This document shows positions 1-5,280 of a stretch of DNA of 5,280 bases, one piece after another. The stretch spans positions 1 to 5,280 of the forward strand of contig DASZYR010000219.1 of NCBI GenBank assembly GCA_035545255.1, written 5' to 3'. Numbering within the stretch: the stretch's first letter is position 1; every line of letters begins with the position of its first letter. The notes under the pieces were generated by a model. That model made no database searches. It was not told the DNA's origin and saw only the letters and a program-made list of their open reading frames with translations. The stretch comes from Dokdonella_A sp035545255. GTDB taxonomy: Bacteria > Pseudomonadota > Gammaproteobacteria > Xanthomonadales > Rhodanobacteraceae. The translations under genes were made by a program, and so were the position numbers.

Positions 1-109
1 ACGCGGCATCGCCGGCCGAACGATCGCGTCCGTTCAACGCAAGCCATGCGCCGCCGCCCGCGAGCGCGGGCAAAAGCCACGCCGCGAAATAGGTCGAGCT
101 AATTCCCAT
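1..109 (-). CDS. Polytopic membrane protein, N-terminal fragment (B2), paralogue of the 471-aa GT-C-like protein
   Basis: Only the first 36 codons are inside the window; the gene continues past the left edge. The ATG at 109-107 lies inside the end of the preceding gene, giving an 11-base overlap in a different frame. I see no Shine-Dalgarno sequence, so translation probably depends on coupling. The peptide starts MGISSTYFAAWLLPALAGGG and forms one hydrophobic segment (about residues 7-25), followed by a polar, Arg-rich turn. It aligns without gaps to the start of the 471-aa membrane protein at 2141-3556: B2 residues 11-36 match B1 residues 9-34 at 12 of 26 positions, including W, P, G, G, GR, R and D. 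Its position after an A-type gene is also the same. From this I infer a second GT-C-like membrane protein. The function is unproven, and the fragment alone could not establish it. Confidence 0.72.
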   Translation of the reverse strand, partial: MGISSTYFAAWLLPALAGGGAWLALNGRDRSAGDAA

Positions 110-1298
110 GCGGGTGAAACCGGAAGACGGTGACGCGCTCGTTGTCGAAACCGTCGCCATGGATCGACGTGCGCGAAGCCAGATGATCGCTGTGCGCGAG
201 CAGCTTTCGCCAGCGCGGCTCCGTGCGCCAGCTGTCGGAATCGAGGAACACGATCAGGCATCCGTCGGGCAGCGAGCGCTGATACGGACTTGCATACGCG
301 AGCAGCGCCGCGTTGCGCGGAATCAGCTGCCAGACGAAGCGAAGGAGCTCGTAACCGCTGCCGGAATCGGCATAGACGAGGATACGCGAGGATTCGGGCT
401 CGTCACGCAGCATCGATCTCAGGGATTCGGCGGCGGCGGCCATATCGGTGTCCGCGACCGTGTGCTCGCGCTCGTCCCATGTGCGATGCGCGTAGACGGC
501 GCGCGTCGTCTCCAGCCGGCCCCAGAGCCCCGCTTGCCAGACGACATCGAGCGCAAGCCATGCGAAGCCGATGACGGCGGCAGCGGACGTTGCGAAGGCG
601 CGGCCGCGCATCCGGAACGCGATCGCGAAAACGGCCAGCGCGAGGAAGGCCGCGATCGCGACCGCCAGCACGATCGGCCGCGCGCGTGGCGCGTCGGTGT
701 CGCGGCCGAGCGCGTGCACGGAGCGTTGCGTCCAGGGCCACGCGCCGAGCCAGTCCGTCGCGAGCGCCGCAAGATCGCCGCGCCACGAGCGCGACCAGAG
801 ATGCGCCCCGACGATGACGAACGGCTTGAACCCTTCCGCCGGCGGCACTTGCTGCGCGGTCGGAAACTCGGCGAAGCCGATCTCGACGATGCGCCCCTGC
901 CATTTCGGAACGCGGCTGAGATCCACCGTGCGCGTCGAGCCGCCGGGCCACGGCAGCGAGATCACGACGACGTCGGGATCGTCCGCGGTGCGGAACATGA
1001 AGGAAAGCTCGAGCGTGCGCGGAAAGCCGGAGAAGCGGTAGCGCAGCGTCGGAAAATCCGCCGCATCGAGATCGGAAGGCGCGAGCGATTCGAGGCTCGT
1101 GAAATCCTCTCCGGCCGCGTCGACTCGCAAGCCTTCCGCGACGGCGCTTGCGCGGCCGAACACGGGCGTGAAGTCGGTTCCCGGGAACTCGCGCTCGGCT
1201 GCGGGCGAAAGCGGCGATCGCCAGTCGACGCGCGCGGCCCACAGAAGCACGAGAATCCAGCTCGCCAGCAAGGCCAGCGCGAGGGCAAGCCGCCTCAT
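99..1298 (-). CDS. Membrane-anchored protein of unknown family (A2), 399 aa, paralogue of A1
   Basis: I do not recognise a named family. The ATG at 1298 overlaps the stop of the DUF455 gene as ATGA and places a clean membrane segment at once after MRR; the frame is open further upstream, but only across the DUF455 gene. Predicted layout: membrane segment at about residues 4-21; a predicted extracytoplasmic domain (about 25-205) rich in alternating hydrophobic residues, with LRYRF (85-89), FPRTLELSF (92-100) and GRIVEIGFAEFPTAQ (135-149); two further membrane segments (about 208-228 and 235-256); and a C-terminal domain. That last domain has a beta-strand-like ILVYA (306-310), then YELLRFVWQLIPRNAAL (316-332) and LIVFLDSD (348-355), suggesting an alpha/beta fold outside the membrane. 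The paralogue at 3553-4863 shares all these blocks. The gene is followed by a B-type membrane protein gene with an 11-base overlap, so the two products probably act together. An envelope sugar or lipid role is inference. Confidence 0.88.
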   Translation of the reverse strand: MRRLALALALLASWILVLLWAARVDWRSPLSPAAEREFPGTDFTPVFGRASAVAEGLRVDAAGEDFTSLESLAPSDLDAADFPTLRYRFSGFPRTLELSFMFRTADDPDVVVISLPWPGGSTRTVDLSRVPKWQGRIVEIGFAEFPTAQQVPPAEGFKPFVIVGAHLWSRSWRGDLAALATDWLGAWPWTQRSVHALGRDTDAPRARPIVLAVAIAAFLALAVFAIAFRMRGRAFATSAAAVIGFAWLALDVVWQAGLWGRLETTRAVYAHRTWDEREHTVADTDMAAAAESLRSMLRDEPESSRILVYADSGSGYELLRFVWQLIPRNAALLAYASPYQRSLPDGCLIVFLDSDSWRTEPRWRKLLAHSDHLASRTSIHGDGFDNERVTVFRFHPHGN

Positions 1299-2113
1299 GC
1301 GGCCAGCTCGTCGAGCCGCGCGAGCTCGGCCGCGGTGAACCCCGCCGCGAGACGCGCTTGCGTGTTGAAGGGTCCACGCAGCGCGCCGCGCAGATGACAG
1401 GCGACGAGTTGCTCGAACGTCGAAGCCGGATCGACGCCTTCGCGCGCGCAGCACCAGGCGAACCAGCGCGAGCCAGCGGCGACGTGCGCGACTTCCTCGG
1501 CCAGGATCGCTTCGAGGATGCGCGCGGTCGCGTCGTCGCCCGCCTTGCGCAAGCGCGCGATCATGCCCGGCGTCACGTCGAGACCGCGCGCTTCGAGCAC
1601 GCGCGGAACCAGCGCCATGCGCGCGAGGCACGAATCGGCCGTGCGCACGGCCATGTCCCAGAGGCCGTCGTGCGCGTCGAAATCGCCATACGCATGGCCG
1701 AGATCGGCAAGGCGATCAGCAAGCCAGCCGAAGTGGCGCGCCTCGTCGACGGCGACTCCGGCCCAGTCGCGGTAATAGTCGAGAGGCAAGCCCCGGAAGC
1801 GCGCGACGGCATCCCAGGCGAGATTGATCGCGTTGAACTCGATGTGCGCGACCGCGTGGACCAGCGCCGCCCTGCCCTCGCGACTCGCGAGCCCGCGCTG
1901 CGCCAGATCGCGCGGCGCGACGAGCCTCGGCCGATCCGGGCGCCCGGCGGCCGTCGGCAACGCAGCAGCTTCGAACGCTGAGGCTTCCGGAACCGCTTCG
2001 CCCCGCAGGAAGCAAGCCGCGATGTCGCCGGTCAGCGCAAGCTTGTCCGCAACCGTCGCGCTGGCAACGCAACGCGCCGCCAGCGCGTGCAGCGAAAGCG
2101 ATTCGGCAACCAT
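1295..2113 (-). CDS. DUF455 family ferritin-like protein (predicted di-metal)
   Basis: This 272-aa protein is a typical member of the DUF455 ferritin-like family (COG2833), which has no firmly assigned reaction. Visible family blocks are AHIEF (89-93), YYRDWAGVAVDEARHF (113-128), LGHAYGDFDAHDGLW (138-152), RMALVPRVLEARGLDVTP (165-182), ILAEEVAHVAAGSRWF (203-218) and the closing RGPFN (246-250). Likely di-metal ligands of the four-helix bundle are E92, E124, H127, E174, E206 or E207, and H210; none appears lost. No signal peptide or membrane segment is seen, so it is probably cytosolic. The start is well fixed: an in-frame TGA lies three codons upstream of the ATG at 2113, and no other start codon intervenes. 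The ribosome binding site is weak. The gene begins 27 bases after the membrane protein B1 and ends in an ATGA overlap with A2, so it is inside the operon. Its connection to the membrane genes is unknown. Confidence 0.95.
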   Translation of the reverse strand: MVAESLSLHALAARCVASATVADKLALTGDIAACFLRGEAVPEASAFEAAALPTAAGRPDRPRLVAPRDLAQRGLASREGRAALVHAVAHIEFNAINLAWDAVARFRGLPLDYYRDWAGVAVDEARHFGWLADRLADLGHAYGDFDAHDGLWDMAVRTADSCLARMALVPRVLEARGLDVTPGMIARLRKAGDDATARILEAILAEEVAHVAAGSRWFAWCCAREGVDPASTFEQLVACHLRGALRGPFNTQARLAAGFTAAELARLDELAA

Positions 2114-2140
2114 CGTCCGTCATGCATCAAAGGTTCCGGA

Positions 2141-3556
2141 TTATGACCCGGTTGGCGCGGCTTCGGCCACGCATACGAGCTCGCCTCCGGACGCAGGCTC
2201 GCGCCACAGCAACGCCGCGAAAGCGAGCATCGCGGGCACGATCTGGAGGCCGAGCCGATTGACGGCCGTATAGCTCTCGGCCCATTTCCCGGCCGGCGTC
2301 AGCATGAAGAGCGCAAGCAGGAACGCCGAGCCGAGCAGGACGAACACGCCGAGCACGCGCAGCGACGGCGAGCGCCGGAGCGAAGATCGCCGCACCACGA
2401 GCGCCAGCGCGACCGCGAAGCCGAAGAGATGCCAGTTGTATTGCGCGAACAGTCCCTCGGCGACCGCGCCGACGACCGTCGGCGCATGATCGAGAAGCGC
2501 TTCCGTATCCGCGGTAAGCCCGATGCGGTCCAGCGCCGGAGCAATCAGCGGCCAGCGCAGGAGATAGGCCGCGACGACGCCGATGCCGATCGCCGGCGCG
2601 AGTGCGAGCGCGGTGCGGCGCAACCCCGGCGCCATCCTCGCGTACAGCATGGAGGCCGCGAAGATCACGACCCAGATGCGCCCTTCGAGCTTGACGAGCG
2701 GCAGCATCATCGCAAGTACCGCCGCGAGCGCGAAATGTCCGCGCCCGGCGCCTTCGAGTCCGCGCATCCATGCAAGGCACGCGAACCCGAGCAGCGTCGC
2801 GATCCAGAGATCGGCGTAGCCTGCGAGCGCGACGTGCACGTTGATCAGCGGCAACGAGCCGAGCGCGTAGATCGCGACGACCGCGCGGCCGGTCCGGAGG
2901 CCGAGCGCACGAAGCTGGCCGTAGACGCCGGCGAGGAGCGCGATCCAGAGCGCGAGCCAGGGAAGGCCGACGATTCCGGCGTTCCATTCGCCCCACGCCG
3001 ACGCGAACCAGAGCGCGATGCGGCCGAGCGCCTCGGGATAATTCCAGGTCGCAGCCGTGCGCAGCGCGCCGCTCGGGTCCGCGAGCCACTCGCCCGGCGA
3101 GACGAACCGGTCGAGATGACCGCCCTGCATCCAGGCCTTCGGCTTGAGGAGCCACGCGGCCCATGCGTCCCACGGATACATCGGGCGCAGCAGCAGCTCG
3201 TCGGACATCAGCGCGGCGTGCACGACAAGCAGCGCGACGAGGATCCAGAGCAGCGGATGCATCGGGTCATCGCGCGGTGCGACGAGCAACGGCGGCAGCG
3301 GACGCCGCAAGGCCCACCACCAGGCCGCGGCGCCGAGCGCGATCAGCACCGGCGCCGTGATCGGCACGATGCGCCCCACTTCGATCCCGCCGAGCGGCAC
3401 CATCGCGAGCGCGCACAGCATCGTTCCCGCCACGAACCCGTAACCGAGCGTGATCGCGAAGTCCGCCGGCGCGCGCGGCCGGCCGGTCAGCGCGGCGACG
3501 ACGCCGGAGCCGAGCAGCAGTGGCGCGATCCACGACGCGGCATATGCGACGCTCAT
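2141..3556 (-). CDS. Polytopic membrane protein, GT-C-like glycosyltransferase candidate (B1)
   Basis: This 471-aa protein has roughly ten or more hydrophobic segments, for example at about residues 4-23, 34-55, 64-82, 101-117, 194-212, 223-241, 245-263, 274-288, 293-306, 315-333, 374-388, 399-419 and 436-450. The first large polar loop holds SDELLLRPMYPWDAWAAW (118-135), with acidic residues D119, E120 and D130, followed by KPK (138-140). GT-C glycosyltransferases that use lipid-phosphate sugars carry catalytic or metal-binding acidic residues in this first external loop. Other family-like features are AGYADLW (245-251), KLEGR (289-293) and NRLGLQIVPA (433-442) near the last segment. I therefore infer a GT-C-type transferase in the inner membrane, but donor and acceptor cannot be read from sequence and no precise family is claimed. 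The start is the ATG at 3556, overlapping the A1 stop as ATGA, with a GGAG seven bases upstream. The stop is TAA. Confidence 0.88.
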   Translation of the reverse strand: MSVAYAASWIAPLLLGSGVVAALTGRPRAPADFAITLGYGFVAGTMLCALAMVPLGGIEVGRIVPITAPVLIALGAAAWWWALRRPLPPLLVAPRDDPMHPLLWILVALLVVHAALMSDELLLRPMYPWDAWAAWLLKPKAWMQGGHLDRFVSPGEWLADPSGALRTAATWNYPEALGRIALWFASAWGEWNAGIVGLPWLALWIALLAGVYGQLRALGLRTGRAVVAIYALGSLPLINVHVALAGYADLWIATLLGFACLAWMRGLEGAGRGHFALAAVLAMMLPLVKLEGRIWVVIFAASMLYARMAPGLRRTALALAPAIGIGVVAAYLLRWPLIAPALDRIGLTADTEALLDHAPTVVGAVAEGLFAQYNWHLFGFAVALALVVRRSSLRRSPSLRVLGVFVLLGSAFLLALFMLTPAGKWAESYTAVNRLGLQIVPAMLAFAALLWREPASGGELVCVAEAAPTGS

Positions 3557-4863
3557 CGCTCCGCTCCGTGCAGCCGGAATATCCGCAGCTTGCCTTCGTC
3601 GAGGACGGGATCGGCAGGATATTCGGTGTCCACATGGCGCACGGCGCCGCGCGCCGCATCGAATGTCCAGCCGTCATCGTCGTAGACGACGAGCAGCGCC
3701 GGCTGCATCGCGCTTGCGGCGCCGTCGGATTGCGTCAGGACGCCGATCGGTGCCGCATTCGCGGGAACGAGATGATAGGCAAGGCGCAGCATCTCGTAAG
3801 CGCTCGGCGCCGCGATGATCACGTGCGCATCCGCGGGCTCTCGCGCGAGTTCCGCGCGCACGCGCGCAGCGCCCTGGACGAGCGCTGTATCCGGCTCGAT
3901 CGCCGCCCGCTCGCGCCAGGGTTTGCCGGCATAGAGCTCGCGCGTCAGCGCGTGACGATCGGCAAATTCGCCTAGCCAGCGCAGATCGAGCGCGAGCCAG
4001 CCGGCACCCAGCGCAAGGCAGAGCACCGCCGCGAGCCAACGCCAACTTTGCGCCAGCACGAGCGCGGCGAGCACGACGCTGGCGCCAAGCCCGATCGCGA
4101 GCAGCAGCACCAGCGAGCGCTTGTGCGGCCACGGTGCATCGGGTCCGAGCGCGCTGACCGACATCAGCGCCCATGGCCGGTACGCGGCCCAGTCGGTGCC
4201 GAGCGCGCCGAGGCTGCCACGCCACGAGGGCGACCAGAGCTCGGTCTCGACGAGCGCGAACGGCCGGAAGGCGACGTTGGCCGGCACGAGCTGCGCGGTC
4301 GGGAATTCGGCGAAGCCGATCTCGACGATGCGCCCGCGCCACTCCGGCACGCCGGAAAGATCGAAATAGCCCGGATGCGCGCCGGCCGGCGGCAACGCGA
4401 TCGTGTGCACGTCCCCGGGATCCTCGGCGCGCCGGAACACGAACGAAAGCTCGATCGTGCGCGGAAACTGCTCGAAGCGGTAGCGCAGCACCGGACGCGA
4501 TTCGGCGTCGACCGGCTGCGGCAGCGCAAGCGATTGCAACGCCATGCGCTGCCTGCCGATCGAGTTGATGCCGAGCCGCTTTCCGAACGGAAAACCGGAG
4601 CCCATGACGACCCCGAAATCGCTGCCTGCGAACCGGGCGCGCTCCGCCGGCTGGAACGGAGCGCCAGGCGGCGCCTTCGCAGCCCAGCCCAGCAGCACGA
4701 TCCAGAGGAAGACCAGAAGCAACGACAGCACGACGCCGCGCAGGCGGCGCGCAATCGCGAGGCGCATCCTGCCGCCGACCGGCTGGCGCCAGCCTCGCGC
4801 GAGGCCGGAAATACTTGCGCGAGCGTCAAGCGGAACCGGCGGACTCGGCGAATGGCGGATCAT
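3553..4863 (-). CDS. Membrane-anchored protein of unknown family (A1), 436 aa, paralogue of A2
   Basis: I do not recognise a named family; this is the first gene after purF and the partner copy of the 399-aa protein at 99-1298. Predicted layout: polar, Arg-rich cytoplasmic tail (1-42); membrane segment (43-62); extracytoplasmic domain (about 65-245) with LRYRF (126-130), FPRTIELSF (133-141) and GRIVEIGFAEFPTAQ (177-191); membrane segments at about 249-271 and 274-295; and a C-terminal domain with HVIIAAP (347-353), YEMLRLAYHLVPANAAP (356-372) and ALLVVYDDD (389-397). Over residues 167-194 it matches A2 residues 125-152 at 23 of 28 positions. The start at 4863 is chosen because GAGGAG lies five bases upstream. 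An internal ATG at 4767 (residue 33) would give an N terminus more like that of A2 but has no well-spaced ribosome binding site. The stop overlaps the start of B1 as ATGA. A role with B1 in the envelope is inferred. Confidence 0.88.
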   Translation of the reverse strand: MIRHSPSPPVPLDARASISGLARGWRQPVGGRMRLAIARRLRGVVLSLLLVFLWIVLLGWAAKAPPGAPFQPAERARFAGSDFGVVMGSGFPFGKRLGINSIGRQRMALQSLALPQPVDAESRPVLRYRFEQFPRTIELSFVFRRAEDPGDVHTIALPPAGAHPGYFDLSGVPEWRGRIVEIGFAEFPTAQLVPANVAFRPFALVETELWSPSWRGSLGALGTDWAAYRPWALMSVSALGPDAPWPHKRSLVLLLAIGLGASVVLAALVLAQSWRWLAAVLCLALGAGWLALDLRWLGEFADRHALTRELYAGKPWRERAAIEPDTALVQGAARVRAELAREPADAHVIIAAPSAYEMLRLAYHLVPANAAPIGVLTQSDGAASAMQPALLVVYDDDGWTFDAARGAVRHVDTEYPADPVLDEGKLRIFRLHGAER

Positions 4864-4868
4864 GGGAG

Positions 4869-4874
4869 CTCCTC
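4869..4874 (-). promoter_or_regulatory. Strong ribosome binding site for A1
   Basis: On the minus strand GAGGAG is followed by the five bases CTCCC and then the ATG at 4863. This is a near-ideal Shine-Dalgarno sequence and spacing, and the clearest in the window. It decides the start of A1 in favour of 4863 over the internal ATG at 4767. Confidence 0.75.
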
Positions 4875-4891
4875 ATGCTGTCCGGACGCAT
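4875..4891. repeat. Imperfect palindrome in the A1 leader
   Basis: The 17 bases ATGCTGTCCGGACGCAT read as an inverted repeat: ATGC and GTCC on the left pair with GGAC and GCAT on the right, with one unpaired T at 4879. It sits directly upstream of the A1 ribosome binding site. There is no loop, so a DNA-binding site is more plausible than an RNA hairpin. In a sequence this GC-rich, chance remains a real possibility. Confidence 0.35.
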
Positions 4892-5055
4892 AGCGACGGA
4901 CGCCGCGCGCGCCCGAGCCCCCGAGGACGCACGCGGAATTTCCTCTGTCTCTGAATAGAACGCAGATTCCGCCGCAAACCGGACATCGCCGGCGTGGCGC
5001 GCGAATCGCACAATGTGGAATACGCCGCGCTCGTCGGCCGGCGAGCCGCTGCGGA

Positions 5056-5280
5056 TCAGCCTGCCTGGCGGCGCAGCGTCTTCGCTTCGTCCGAGCGCGC
5101 GAACTCGAGTTCGCTCAAATACGTCGGCTCGACGCCGGTCACGTATTCGCCCGAGAAGCACGACGTGTCGAAGTGCTGGAGGTCTTCGTTGCCGTCCTGG
5201 ACCGCCCAGACGAGATCGTCGAGATCCTGATACACGAGCCAGTCGGCGCCGAGGATAGCCTGAACTTCCTCGGTCGTGCG
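5056..5280 (-). CDS. purF: Amidophosphoribosyltransferase, C-terminal fragment
   Basis: The minus strand is open from the right edge to a TGA at 5058-5056, giving 74 residues with no start in the window. The peptide carries GADWLVYQDLDDLVWAV (11-27), FDTSCFSGEYVTG (37-49), YLSEL (54-58) and an R.DEAK tail (62-67). These match the end of proteobacterial PurF, where E. coli has the corresponding IGAD..IFQDL.DLI.AV, F..S.FNG.YVT, YL and R.D.AK elements. PurF makes 5-phosphoribosylamine from PRPP and glutamine, the first step of purine synthesis, in the cytosol. The catalytic N-terminal Cys and the PRPP site lie outside the window. The tail after DEAK is a little shorter than in E. coli. The 192-base gap to the next gene and the different role suggest that the downstream operon is functionally separate. 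Confidence 0.96.
   Translation of the reverse strand, partial: RTTEEVQAILGADWLVYQDLDDLVWAVQDGNEDLQHFDTSCFSGEYVTGVEPTYLSELEFARSDEAKTLRRQAG

Larger units (their letters stand above)
4864..5055 (-). other. Intergenic leader between purF and the membrane-protein operon
   Basis: These 192 bases contain no gene I can support. A 5-base stem (GCTCG/CGAGC with an 8-base loop) lies just after the purF stop on the minus strand, but no T-run follows, so it is not a convincing terminator. The stretch at about 4935-4980 is richer in A and T than its surroundings and could hold a promoter. The best pair I find (TTTGCG and TATTCA on the minus strand) is spaced only 15 bases apart, so I do not call it. An imperfect palindrome lies at 4875-4891. 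Whether the downstream genes are transcribed from here or by read-through from purF cannot be decided from the sequence. Confidence 0.6.

Noticed and set aside
108..1397. Long plus-strand open frame of 429 codons opposite A2
   Set aside because: It is antisense to A2 and mostly Arg, Ala, Glu and Asp, with no fold-like pattern. Long antisense frames are expected at this GC content. The minus-strand product has a paralogue and membrane segments.
1299..1631. Upstream extension of A2 to an earlier ATG at 1631
   Set aside because: The extra 111 residues overlap DUF455 coding sequence, are Arg-rich, and would bury the membrane segment that begins right after the ATG at 1298.
1358..1981. Plus-strand open frame of 207 codons opposite DUF455
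   Set aside because: It lies wholly within the DUF455 gene, whose protein matches a known family throughout.
2127..3173. Minus-strand open frame of 348 codons in another frame of B1
   Set aside because: Arg- and Ala-rich shadow of B1 without a hydrophobic pattern or a known motif.
2429..3685. Plus-strand open frame of 418 codons opposite B1
   Set aside because: The product is extremely rich in Arg, Glu, Asp and Gln, as expected from the reverse of a hydrophobic membrane protein gene, and it has no recognisable motif.
4048..4893. Plus-strand open frame of 281 codons opposite A1
   Set aside because: Charged, low-complexity antisense product; the minus-strand gene has a strong ribosome binding site and a paralogue.
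5029..5050. Possible terminator after purF
   Set aside because: The stem is only five base pairs with an eight-base loop and no T-run follows, so it is not distinguishable from chance at this GC content.
4826..5161. Minus-strand open frame of 111 codons spanning the purF end and the leader
   Set aside because: It overlaps the well-supported purF C terminus in another frame, runs into A1, and resembles no protein I know.

Overview
This is a GC-rich window in which every supported gene lies on the minus strand, so transcription runs from right to left. The purF 3' end, the codon style and the DUF455 protein suggest a high-GC proteobacterium, most likely beta- or gammaproteobacterial. This is inference from protein character, since no rRNA or other marker gene is present.

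Reading in the direction of transcription, the window opens with the last 74 codons of purF (amidophosphoribosyltransferase), stopping at 5056. A leader of about 190 bases follows (4864-5055). Next come five tightly packed genes: a membrane-anchored protein of unknown family (called A1 here, 4863-3553); a polytopic GT-C-like glycosyltransferase or related membrane protein (B1, 3556-2141); a DUF455 ferritin-like protein with a full set of di-metal ligand residues (2113-1295); a second member of the unknown family (A2, 1298-99); and the first 36 codons of a second B-type membrane protein (B2, 109 to the left edge). The junctions are 4-base ATGA overlaps (A1/B1 and DUF455/A2), a 27-base gap (B1/DUF455) and an 11-base overlap (A2/B2). 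This is the pattern of one translationally coupled operon.

The main observation is that A1-B1 and A2-B2 are two diverged copies of the same two-gene cassette, with the DUF455 gene between them. A1 and A2 share three predicted membrane segments, a predicted extracytoplasmic domain with a nearly invariant block around GRIVEIGFAEFPTAQ, and a predicted extracytoplasmic C-terminal domain. B1 and B2 share their N-terminal membrane segment. A reasonable inference is that each A protein works with its adjacent B protein in a cell-envelope task, perhaps transfer of a lipid-linked sugar. The sequence does not show the substrate. The link to the ferritin-like protein is unexplained. I see no mobile element, CRISPR array, tRNA or rRNA.
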